NCBI GenBank assembly: GCA_015501605.1
Contig: JADNRZ010000041.1
Coordinates: 1-64,000, forward strand
Direction: 5' to 3'
Source: Panaeolus papilionaceus
Lineage: Eukaryota; Basidiomycota; Agaricomycetes; Agaricales
DNA length: 64,000 nucleotides
Made by a program: the position numbers and the translations under genes. How positions within the stretch are numbered: the stretch's first letter is position 1; every line of letters starts with the position of its first letter. The notes below the pieces were generated by a model that worked only from the letters and a program-made list of their open reading frames with translations, was not told where the DNA came from and made no database searches. Of the stretch, positions 1-11,815 are shown in pieces.

Positions 1-3000
1 CCTTGAGTCCCTCTCGAACCTTCTGGAACTCTGAGACGATCATGGATTTCATCTCAAGTAAGAAGGGAGCAGCATCAAAGGAAGCAGCAGGCATTGGCAG
101 GATTCAATGAACTCGATGAAGCAACAGCAGATTGAACATGCCGTCTTGCAGAAAGAGGAATGCGTGCTGACTGAGTTGGATGGCAATCTGCAACACTCCA
201 CCAAGCTTCAGAGATACGATCAAAGCGAATGATCTCATCTGAAGTAACAAGATGTCCAATCTCTCGAGCATAGTGCGATGCAGCCATCTGAACTGAATGG
301 CCACGCTGCCTCGACAAGAAGTCATCGTCTGCTTCCAAGTCCAATTCCTGCTCAGTGCCCAAGAAGACACGTGACATCTGAACTGCAACCTGTCGATACT
401 CCTGAACTCCAATCGACCTGTTCCCTGCTCCAGACATGAACTTGGGAAAGAGTTGTCTGAGGTGTTCGACAGTAAAGCGCTTGCCATGTCCAACCCAGAG
501 AAACTCCTTGTGCAAGCCAGCTGCCTCCTCACCATGCATTGCATAGACAAGGTCTATTTCGGCAGGCTTCACCAACAAGAAGTACTTCTTCCACAACTCT
601 GTGAGGACGGGAGGGCACTTGATGGGAACAAAAGCCTCCTTCATAGTCATGTTGGATGTCTTCAACCTCCGAGTCACGAAATACAAGCCTCCAGCATGCC
701 AGAAGACTGTTCTGGGCTGCTGCGAGTTGGCAAACTTGTGGTCGTAATACTCTGAAACTCTGGGAGTCTGGCCAGACATGTAGAACGTCAGAACAGCCAA
801 GGACTCCACAATCTTTTGCATGATTTGAAGCTTGTCATGCACGAGATCACGATTCCAAGTCAGACGATGACTGGAATCCAGAGTAGCGAGAGGAGGGGAA
901 TGCGATGACAGGAGATGGGAAAGGAGTGGACGGAGTGTGGAAACAAAGGCATGGTTGTGAATCCAAGAGTAGCCTCTTGTGCGACAAGTCCAATCATCCA
1001 CCACATGGTCAGGCATCTTGAGACCAAAGTCTTGACCACCAAGGAGTTCAGTCATCATGTCTTCTGTCTTGCGAAGAAGAGCCTTGAGACCAGAGCGCCA
1101 ACTGTGTACTGAGAACACATCTCCACAGTAGGTGATGGTATAACCATCGTCAGATACAAGAGTGGTGGGAGGGTTGGATGATGAATGCGCGATGAAGGAG
1201 GCAAACCTCTGGTACTCCACAAGAGTGGTATAAGGACACTCTACTCCTGTTGCTAACGCAATGCTAGCCTGATGATTGACCGATCTGTAAACTCAAGTAA
1301 GTGCGACATTCCAGATCATGTTGATCAGATAGACTTACTGAAGAAGCTGCATTCCATGATTGGGCAAGTCCAGATATGCCTCATACAAAACTGTGCTCCG
1401 AATGAAGTAGAAGACTTGGGCAAAGGTCTGCGTAACATTTGCTGCTGCCTTGAAGTACCATCCCGCTCCAGAGCATAAATCGCCAACAGCCTCTCCAGAA
1501 CAGAATCCCACTTGGATGGATCACGATCGGTGGGAGGTGCAGAGGGATACATGATGGACTTCACCAACTTGTGAAGTAAGAGGCAGGACGATGATGCAAC
1601 AAATATTTGCGATGACAAGACCTTTACCAACTCCTTGGCCAGGGAAGTCTGCTCGGAGGAAAGGGAAAGAGAATATGATAGGGCAGGAGGAGGGGAAACA
1701 CACGAGAGAAGGATTGCAGTGACAAACTGACGCAATGTTGTACCATAGTGATACAGGGAAGTATCATTATCCAAGACAGACCAAGCATCAGGATGTAAAC
1801 TCGTCCTAACAAAGAAATAGCAGTTAGCAACATATAAAACCAGAGATAGTAACAGAAACATACACTGGATACTCCATCAATGGACAAAGGGCCTTGCGTG
1901 CAGCTGTCTTTGCCTTCCCTCGCACATCTCTCATGTACGCTTTCACCAACTCCTCCAAGTTCTTGTTCCAGGCAGGAAGCGACTTGGAAGGAAGGAAAAG
2001 AAGCTCCCGAAGCATCTTAATTTCCTCAGGAGTCTTGATGAAAGGTCCTAGGTGCTCGTGCCATCGTGTTACTCTGAGAAGGGGTGGAACTTCATTGTCT
2101 GACATGGGAGGGCTAGTCAAGACCATGGAATCAATGGCAGGTGCAATGTCCTTCAGAAAGACTTGGACAAGAGGAGGCAGATCATCTTGATGGTTCAAAG
2201 AAACACGGAAGAGCTTCGGATGTTGGCCAAAAAATGCCTGTGCCTTGCATATCTCAAAATCAGGTGCTTGTCCAGGGTGGAGGCTATACCAGTGATTTCG
2301 CATAGTGCGCTCACCACAGCAGATGTAAGAACAAGCAGTGCATGCAACAGCATCAAAGAGCTTGAGATGGTCCAAAGGAGCAACTCCTGCAGGAGGAGAA
2401 ACCACCTCGTCAGAGTTCTTGTATAGACCAAGAGACTCCAAGTAGCTCAGTGCATTACGCCAGACCTCTGATGACAATTTTACATGATGTTTGTGATTGC
2501 CAGCAGCTTGGGGATCAAATGCGTGGTTACAAGTTGTGCAGACGACAACTTTGTGCTCATGCAAGACCGTCCAAGGAGTCCCGCTCAACAGATCGACTGA
2601 CTCTGACCTAGGGAGTCCCATGGCCAGAGGTTCAGTAGAAGGCACTGGAGCAAAAGACAGAGGTTGTACGCCAGATGGAAGTGGCACAGAAGGGGCAGGG
2701 CCAGGGGACGGAGAAGGAGAAAGACGGAGAGGAGAAGGACAGGAAGGAGAGGGTGGATACGGCATAAGCCTTGGAGAAGGCCGATCTACCCGTGCAGAGC
2801 GCCTTGGTCGGACCATAGCATTGGCATCTATTTCCATCGCACTGAGATCTGGAACAATGGGATGCGAAAGATGATCTGAAAATAGGACCATCCAAGTTAG
2901 TAAAGTATCAAATAGAAAGAGGACCATGAACATGCCTTGATCATTATGAGCAGGAGATAGACTCCTACCACTTGCACTACGTCCAGGATAACCAGACGTG

Positions 3001-3518
3001 GTGGAAAGAGCAGAGGACTCTGTTTCAAGGGCTGGCGCCCTCAAAGCAGAAGGAAGACCAGGAGAAACAGGAACAGAAGCTTCTGAAGAATATGAATGTG
3101 TTTGTAAGGAGACAGTCAGAACAAGTTAGAATCAATAAAGAACTTACCTGGAAAACCCATTTTCATTACCTTACGTCCTTTTCCAAGTTGATGGGTTACA
3201 AGGAAATGTCTGTCAAGCAATGCAAGACACTTATGAGAGAAATCGCAGTCTTGGAAAGAACACAGAAGAGATGAAAGAGGGGAAGAGCGATTTATGATAC
3301 CGAAGACAGTATCATCTAACAAATAAAATGAATGACAGAAGGAAAGACGTAAACCAAAGAAACCAACCTTCATTCAAGAACGTATATTCAAACATGTGAT
3401 AGTTGATATGGTGAAGTTCTTCTGCCTTCCCCTTAGTAATCTTAGAAGAGCACAAGTTACAGCTGGGCCTACATATATGTTTAGAATGTAACAAGATAAA
3501 TTAATAATGTACTCACAT
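1..3518 (-). CDS. Zinc-finger (OrsD-like) protein with tyrosine-recombinase-like domain, partial
   Basis: The gene reads leftward off the window edge, so its 3' end is missing. My model joins exons 3518-3517, 3468-3368, 3315-3148, 3082-2936, 2875-1864, 1805-1339 and 1252 onward; reading phases agree at every junction. The first intron splits the start codon (AT|G). Residues 1-80 carry two C2H2-like fingers (CNLC with HHINYH; CSFQDC with paired His). A later pair, CTTC..HKHH and CTAC..H, resembles the OrsD/DUF3505 region of fungal proteins. A Pro/Ser-rich linker lies between the finger groups. The C-terminal 250 visible residues look like a tyrosine recombinase catalytic core: R797 (SGQTPR), K830, R919 (QEYR), H951 and Y960 in GHSVQMAASHYA. 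The His of the usual HxxR box is Gln here. The gene at 56-62 kb has the same layout and continues into a RecQ-type helicase, so this one may do so too. The recombinase assignment is inference; the gene's existence is well supported. Confidence 0.72.
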
Positions 3519-3770
3519 TGTGTTTGGGTTGTTGAAAAAAAAATTCAGTGTAGTCGATTGAGAGATGGTGGTGGTTGAGGAAAGAAAGAGTGTGGGAACA
3601 AAATGATTGAAACACATCTTATATAGTAAGTCGGTCATGTGATTTCCAAACAAGAACAAATAATTACTAAGCAATCAAATGTTGATAGTAGTGATGGAAT
3701 TACATAATTAGTGCAGGATGATATCATGGGAGACACAATGTCAAAAGTCTTTGCCTAATGCAGTGAAACA

Positions 3771-5295
3771 TACCCTGCTAACTTCCGTAGCAGGATAGCT
3801 GTGTCAGTTCTCAGGTTTACTCCACGAAACTTGGTATGTGCATTCACCTAACTAATTGAATGGTAGGTTCATGTTCAACCTAAGCACCAATCGCGCATCT
3901 TGTCAAGCAATGTTGCTGACGATGTCCCCCTCCTCCTCCTCCCCCTGCCAAGTTCCGTAGCAGGATAGCTACCCCAGTTCTCAGGTTTACTCCACGAAAC
4001 TTGGTGGTCACCTCGACCTAACCAATTGAATGGTAGGTTCATGTTCACACTAAGCCCCGTTCGCGCATCTTGCCAAGCAATGTTGCTGACGATGTCCCCC
4101 TCCTCCTCCTCCCCCTGCCAAGTTCCGTAGCAGGATAGCTACCCCAGTTCTGAGGTTTACTCCACGAAACTTGGTGGTCACCTCGACCTAACCAATTGAA
4201 TGGTAGGTTCATGTTCACACTAAGCCCCGTTCGCGCATCTTGCCAAGCAATGTTGCTGACGATGTCCCCCTCCTCCTCCTCCCCCTGCCAACTTCCGTAG
4301 CAGGATAGCTACCCCAGTTCTCAGGTTTACTCCACGAAACTTGGTGGTCATCTCGACCTAACCAATTGAATGGTAGGTTCATGTTCACACTAAGCCCCGT
4401 TCGCGCATCTTGCCAAGCAATGTTGCTGACGATGTCCCCCTCCTCCTCCTCCCCCTGCCAAGTTCCGTAGCAGGATAGCTGTGTCAGTTCTCAGGTTTAC
4501 TCCACGAAACTTGGTATGTGCATTCACCTAACTAATTGAATGGTAGGTTCATGTTCAACCTAAGCACCAATCGCGCATCTTGCCAAGCAATGTTGCTGAC
4601 GATGTCCCCCTCCTCCTCCTCCCCCTGCCAAGTTCCGTAGCAGGACAGCTACCCCAGTTCTCAGGTTTACTCCACGAAACTTGGTGGTCACCTCGACCTA
4701 ACCAATTGAATGGTAGGTTCATGTTCACACTAAGCCCCGTTCGCGCATCTTGCCAAGCAATGTTGCTGACGATGTCCCCCTCCTCCTCCTCCCCCTGCCA
4801 ACTTCCGTAGCAGGATAGCTACCCCAGTTCTGAGGTTTACTCCACGAAACTTGGTGGTCACCTCGACCTAACCAATTGAATGGTAGGTTCATGTTCACAC
4901 TAAGCCCCGTTCGCGCATCTTGCCAAGCAATGTTGCTGACGATGTCCCCCTCCTCCTCCTCCCCCTGCCAAGTTCCGTAGCAGGATAGCTACCCCAGTTC
5001 TCAGGTTTACTCCACGAAACTTGGTGGTCATCTCGACCTAACCAATTGAATGGTAGGTTCATGTTCACACTAAGCCCCGTTCGCGCATCTTGCCAAGCAA
5101 TGTTGCTGACGATGTCCCCCTCCTCCTCCTCCTGCTGCCAACTTCCGTAGCAGGATAGCTGTCTCAGTTCTCAGGTTTACTCCACGAAACTTGGTATGTG
5201 CATTCACCTAACTAATTGAATGGTACGTTCATGTTCACCCTAAGCGCGAATCGCGCATCTTGCCAAGCAATGTTGCTGACGATGTCTCTCCCTCC
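3771..5295. repeat. 170-bp tandem repeat array, nine copies
   Basis: Units begin at about 3781, 3951, 4121, 4291, 4461, 4631, 4801, 4971 and 5141, exactly 170 bp apart. Copies 1, 5 and 9 share one variant set (GTGTCAG or GTCTCAG, then TATGTGCATTCACC). Copies 3 and 7 share TGAGG and copies 4 and 8 share TCTCGACC, so the array has a 680-bp higher-order period. Each unit contains an inverted repeat (CCAAGTTCCGTAG against CCACGAAACTTGG, 11 of 13 pairing) and a 20-odd-base pure pyrimidine run. A degenerate tenth copy may follow to about 5410. The array starts about 250 bp upstream of the start codon of the recombinase-like gene. No coding function is supported. Confidence 0.95.
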
Positions 5296-8200
5296 TCCTG
5301 GTCCATCCTACCTCGCAACGTGAACTGCGGGGCGAGCTTCGAGGTTTACCAAAAAGTCTCTTCAGTTTACCCACGAGGTCGACGAGGGCTACGAAACGTG
5401 CCTGGCCACTTTTGGCAAACCTCCGACATTTGCATTTGGCCTTGGAATGCATGACTAATAGCTATAGCACTGCCAAGCCCCATATGACATGGGGCAACGG
5501 GGTGGAAGATGTACTAGGATTCATTTGGGGAAATGAACTGAAGAACAATCACTCGGTGAATGGTTTTTAATCGATCTAATAAACGGAGCAATGTGTTTTA
5601 TTGCCAGAGAGAGCATAAGCGAACTGGAGGATGTGGGTGTTAACCCATGTTAGGGTAGTGCACGCATGCGTACCTGCAACTCCAGGACAGAGCATTAACT
5701 TATATGACAAGTATATCAACCACCGTTAGACCGGAATAATGGTACAATATTTCGAATAATACACTTAATCCAATCTTAATCCGTTGCTTTTCCATTCGCC
5801 ATTTCATTTATTACTTGTAATAAGACCGCCATAGTCGCCAATGATCTGGCTCCGTTGATTGACTCGTTTATCACTTGCAAACGTACTTACTGTTCTAAAT
5901 GGGTTGCACCCAAGCTCCCATCTTTCCCAGCATGTCCTCGTTACGTATCATTCCACGTCCTCTCATACAAAGCTCGGTAAGCAAACACTCAACAGCAAGC
6001 ACTAGAAATATGATGTAGTTAGGGCAGAGTTGGTTTAATAATGATGAAAACATAGAGATTCTATATCGAAGTCACTTCTCTTCCCTCGCATTTCTCAACA
6101 TTTACATTGAAAATACTATCCTAGATAGCTCATTCCGCACCAGTGTGAACAGATAAACCTCACCCTCACTGTCCGTCGTATTACATAGGCAAGAGTCTCC
6201 ATAAAGTATCTTCTGTGGTTACGTGTATTAACCATTAACTGGTGATCGTATATGCATCCCTTCAGAGTAGCTTGTAGCATCACTGAACTTTACACTTCTG
6301 TGATAATATCTTAACCCCCGGATGGGTATTCACAGTTCAAGGCTACTATTCCCTATGGCTTTATTATCCCAGCACAGATTTGTTATCATATCATTCAGAT
6401 CGAATTAAATCTCCATATAGAGTAGCAGGTATTATACGCCATCGATGATGGAGCCGTCGTTTGTCAGGCTCGTGAAGGGATCTATGTCCAAGTTTGTTGC
6501 GAATGTCACCCTTTTCACCATCCGTCCACCATAGTAGCAAGAATTTGAACGTCTGCTATCAAAGGTTCGTCATAGTACAACTCAAGATTGTCATTAAGAT
6601 TGTCCTCAACCCAGTAGGCGCTAATTAAATGTGGTGTAGTTAACCGCCAAGGAACATGATATCCTCGTATACAGACCCACGGCGGCTGAGAACCGTCCCC
6701 CGCCGCCCATCCCACTCCACTCTTTTAACGTGTGTTAATATAACATTACTACATCCATATCATCAGCAAAAATGCTGCTAGCAAGGATATGAGATGTCAG
6801 GTAGTAATCGTCATATCCGCCGGTTATGTATCATACTTGCCGGGTTTGTTACATACAAAGCAGATATTACCTAGATTTATGATATTTAAACCAGTTATTG
6901 ACATGCCTGGGGTGAAAGCAGTTGATACTGCACATAACTATGAAATAACAGGATTCGTTCAACATACACATCAAGAAACTACCCACGCTTTACATATCTG
7001 AGCAACGACGGATAGATATAAGGCAGATATAATAAAATCTGTTGGGAAATAGCATGTCTACTAAATTTGAGGCTTACATAGCACATCTCTGCAGATATCT
7101 GCTAAGGGACTCGAAATATCTGCCCAATATCTGACCTAGTACCATATCTCTGTTGAGCGCCTATCTGCGACCACTATTTACATACCTTTCCATTCTGCCA
7201 TCAAACTTCGAGCCGGAAACTTAATATATCTGTGATGTTTTGTGCAGAGATCTTATAGAGATGTTGGCATCTCATCATGGATAGGTTATATCTGCCGAAC
7301 GACCTACCAATATGTAACTATATATGTATAATGATGACATGGTTTCCCATATTTATTATCTACGTCCAAAACTCATAAAATCAAATCGCGATTCCGTTAG
7401 GTACCTGAGGTGACCTACAATCCCAACCAAAGGTTCGAACATTCAAATGTAGTGACTGGTCTTTGTTGGACGTGTGCTGTCGCTATGGCTGATTATCATT
7501 TCCTCTTTTCATTCGACTTTTGTGTTCTAATTATTTTCGCATCAATAACCAGGCACTTATATAATATTCAAGCGATGTCCTTGTCTACTGGATGCCAGTG
7601 TCCCCTGTCCTCATTTATTAAATCATTGTCCGACTCTCTGGTGGGGCCTGAGTTGAGTTCTGATGTGCCATAGGTCACTGACGAGATTCAAGACAAATAT
7701 GGTGAGCGCAATAAAAATGAATCATGAATTGGAAGCTCAAAAGTGAGACCTGCGCGAATGATGAACGGCTCTGGTGGGATTCCGAAGAGAGTCGGAGTTT
7801 AAAAGTCGGAGTTCAGAGAGACTTTCAACTTCCGAAACGCGTCGAGCAACTCAGAATCCCTTTCTCTTTCTTACCCCCATCATCTCGCCATTCCCTCTCT
7901 CCCCCTCTCTTTTGTATATCCGATACACCTTGATTATACTGCGAGTTACCACAAGACCTTTAAGGATGAAATCTTATCTGCCCTGTCCATTCGATTTCAG
8001 GGCTCTCACTTCGGATTCAGGTCTGTTGGTCACCGGTCACCCATTAAGCCGACATCGCACTCTTCGCTGGCGGTGGTGAGTGACCTTCATGGTAAAAGAA
8101 ACCTCATTCGGTTTATTTATACTACTATATGCGCAGTCTTGGAGTTGTACTCGTATACCGTGTTCTGAGTATTTTATCCGTATTCTGTTCAAAGGTAAGC

Positions 8201-11200
8201 GCATATATGCGGTCTTTCTCGCCATTAATACCGACTTTGCACATAGAGAAGAGATTGGAGCGATGACAAGCCCAATTTGGACGCGCTGCTCTGGTGAGTC
8301 CCTTAGTGTTTTTCGTTGTTCTCCTCAGTCTAGTACATCCCGCACGTTCATTACCACAGGCCGATCAGTACCCCGGTCCCCGTTTATCTATCCTTCTTCA
8401 CGAGTTCACCCCTGTGTCCTTTATCATGTATCATATTGATCGTGCAGATAGTGAATCTAAATTCCATGATTTTATTATTTGCTACTGTGCTCTGAGTCTC
8501 TGAGGATCAATTTCTATGGATTGTACCAAATCACAGTGAATACTCCACATATCTACATAGATCCGAATGCGGTAAACATATATGCAAACGAATGCCTACA
8601 GTCAGCATATCTGTCAAAAAATCACAAATCTGCTGATCGCAGCCGCAGTGTGAATCCTGGCAGAAATTTACATATCTGGGGAACACTGCCTGACGTTGAT
8701 AAAGCAGAGGGCAGGGGCAGAATTACCCAGACAGTGATATTCTTACCCAGACGACACTATCTCTACCCAGTTATGGTATTCTTGTCGCCCGCATTTTTGC
8801 TGATGATATCCCCGCCCTTCACGGAATCATTATCTAGGTCCTTGTCCCACCATTTGTGCATGTACCTCGTTCGCTTGTTGGCACGAACTCTGTTGTGCTT
8901 GATACCAAATCAATCTCCGCCGACGGTTCTAGGACTGTATTCCTCAGCGTAGCTAACCTCCATTTCTCATGCCACGTCCATCGATATAGAGTACAACTCC
9001 CCTCCACGTTCGCGTCCACCTCCATACCCATCCACTGGACAACCTGAATTGTGAGTGTATCTCTGTAATTCATCCACCACCCTAATCTCCTGATTCATTT
9101 GTCCGCCACTCACTCTAGGTTAGTTCACTCACGCTTTTCAGTCCCATGGATCATGTCCTCCGTGGCTGATCATTTTACTGATTCGTAAGAACTCCGTTAC
9201 GCTCAACATGAACGATCCTCCGTCATGGTAAATCAATTTACTTATTGGCACAACCTCCGTTGCGTTCTATACCACCCATTTTCCACCGACGAATCTAGCA
9301 GTACACTCCTCACCATAGCTAACCTCCCTTTTCATCATGTCATTGGCGCTGAAACGATTACATGGGATGTGACGGTAGCTCCGTCCGCAATCAACACCCA
9401 TATAAATATATAAAGTCATGTCCGTCAACATCAAATACACCCCCCTGCTATCTACTACACCCTGGTCACTTCCACCTCCAGATCCATCTAGCGAGTAGTT
9501 GAATTATGGCCATACCTCGTCCTCTTGATTGCCATATGCGTTCACATAAAGTACATCTCCACTCAGGAAGCCTGTTGTCTCCCAATCCCCAATAACCATA
9601 TCCATCAACCTCTTTTCCCTGTATAACCTTATTTGGGACACCACTGATGAGCCGCGCGCCCATCTACCTCCATTTTAGCGCTTTCGTGCGTTTTGGACAT
9701 TCGCCGCTCACGCGCCTATGCCACAGCATCAGCATCGCGCTCACATATGCACGCTATCACGCCCGCACTACTTACCATCTTTAAAATTTTCATAACGTCT
9801 TTTCATTCATCTATTCAAATCCCCAGTCTATTTCTCATTTCATTCATTCACATGTCAACCTCCATCAATTTTCATTCTATTTCTCATGTTGTAAACAGTA
9901 GTTACAATATATTTGCACTCTAGCTTACCTCAAAGAATTTAGACCACTGTTCTGACCCCCCATTTTTTCGTGCATGAGCTTCGTTTCGGTTTCGTTTCGC
10001 CTTAGCAGTCATACCAGCCGTCACCTGGTTCGTTTTCAGTCGTATTTCGTCGTCTCTCCGTCTCTCAGCGTCGCCAGCCGTGTCTGGTTTGATTTTATCG
10101 CTCTTGCTTTGTCTTCTAGTAGTCCTACGTAGCCACCGTCGTGGGCTTTCGTTTCGAGTCGCCGCCATAGTCGGTTTCTGCTCTCTGATCGTTTCGTTTC
10201 GTCTCTCACTGTAGCTGTCGCCGACCTGACCTCTCTACATCACCCTCAGTCTTGCTCTTCAAACCTCAGCTCTCCGGACCCCACAAACTTCATCACTCAC
10301 AGCACCATCACACTCCGACTCACCATCCCCTTTCCTTTGGTTTTTGCCTTTTTTTTTTTTTTTTGTTTTTTTTTTTTTCATTCGTCATCCCACCGTAGAG
10401 CGCTGATCACCACCAACACGGACTCGTACCCCTCCCCTCTGTCTAGCATACTCCGCCCACTTCCATCTCATGATTACCATATCCGTTCAGAGGGTGCACT
10501 TCCGTAGAACATGCGGTAAGCATCCTCCGAGTTCTGATTAACCATATCCATCTACCACCCTTTCCCCTCCGGGTCAAATCTTTGGTGCGCCTCCATTGGG
10601 TTCCGATTTACCCCCTACATCAGCTCGCATCCGCTCACAAACATGGTGTACCTCTCAGCTGAGCATCATGTTTACCATCTCCATGTCTTTCACAATCTGA
10701 TAGTGTAGGGATACGAACCATGTTGCAATTCAAAGCCTATAATTAGTCTTGTATAAACCAATGGATGAAATTAATTATTCCATGAGTTTCATAACTGTTC
10801 CATGGAATCAAAGTCTTGGTACAATGTAATATGTTCTCTCAGTCTGGAGTGAGCGCCTTGAGAGCACGTGAGGGACGACGAAAATCACATGGCAAACACT
10901 TGCGGTATTTCTTGGCGCAATTTCAGCAGGGGACTAAACCCGAACCGAAGCCTTAAAGGCCTCGGAATCGGAGCTAAAATACCAACCAAGGGGGGGTTCG
11001 AAACTAATCAAGAAAGCGCCTCGGCGCAGCGGGGAAAGGGTTCGAAACAGAAGAAATAAACTATAAGTGGTAAAGAGGAGGGGTGAAGTGAGGGGAAACG
11101 GGGGTTGGAATAGGAAAAGAGGATATAGTGAATATTGAAGAAATTGATAAATTAAACGGATTTTAAAGTCCGTACGCATCATGGGTTGCGCTGTTGCAAG

Positions 11201-11815
11201 ATACCTTGGTCGGGCTATCCATTTGGTGCTGTGGCGGCTCGTAATGATCGGGATGGGTAAACATAGTAATGTGAAAACGCCTTGTCCATCAAGCCGCCCT
11301 AGTATTCAAGAACCAATAGCACAGAACGCGGTAACGAACTGCTGATGTGAAAAAAGCGAAAAAAGGTCGAAAGAGGCACTTGGCTCAGCCGTGTATTTTT
11401 CCCGTGTCCGTTGGCTCACCATCCTTCCCTCTCGCTGAAATCGCGACTCACTGAGAACAAACCCAATCGAGTCACGAGAAATGTTTGACGCTAGGATAAG
11501 AGCGAATATAAAATCACCACATTGAAGCAATGCGGCGTAGACCGACTTCATTTGGGGATCGAAGAACATGTTCTCTACACCAGCGTATTGTCCTAGGGTT
11601 CTTCTTTGAATTATAAAGTTCATGTCAATTTCAAAATAACTCGTGTACCTTTTGTAGATTGATCATCGAGTCGTCCTCACATATACGTTCATTCTTTTAT
11701 TGTCCCGCTTTCTTTTCAGGATAGACTTACTGCGTCTGATCTACTTTACTAGGCTTGGAGCTTGGATTTCGTTCAGCTTCACAAAAGGAAACAAGAACCA
11801 TGATGTACAAGAAAT
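5296..11815. other. Gene-poor region with degenerate repeats
   Basis: No open frame here has homology-like motifs, consistent splice phases or sustained length, and I see no reverse transcriptase, transposase or integrase motif on either strand. The stretch holds clustered GCAGATAT/ATATCTGC words (6850-7300), a diverged ~100-bp repeat pair (about 8876 and 9244), a scatter of ACCATATCC(A/G)T words (9.5-10.7 kb), a pyrimidine-rich tract with CGTTTCG words (9960-10230) and a T-rich run at 10349-10378. It looks like decayed repeat DNA. Confidence 0.6.
8876..9343. repeat. Diverged direct repeat pair
   Basis: Two segments of about 100 bp, starting near 8876 and 9244, share the order TTGGCAC.AAC, TCCGTTGCG-like, CCGACG..TCTAG, CTCCTCA and TAGCTAACCTCC. 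They are roughly 368 bp apart and clearly diverged, so this looks like an old duplication or two remnants of one repeat family. Confidence 0.5.

Noticed and set aside
1..3518. Starship captain (DUF3435) call for the left gene
   Set aside because: The residue spacing fits tyrosine recombinases in general, but the fingers and the RecQ-type relative do not match a captain gene, and no element borders are visible.
3771..5295. 170-bp array as a CRISPR
   Set aside because: Units are contiguous tandem copies with no spacers, and the DNA is fungal.
8820..10700. Possible LTR retrotransposon remnant
   Set aside because: The repeated segments are short and diverged, and no polymerase, integrase or primer-binding site was seen.
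10860..11060. tRNA-like GGTTCGAAAC words
   Set aside because: The words occur twice but no cloverleaf or acceptor stem can be drawn around them.
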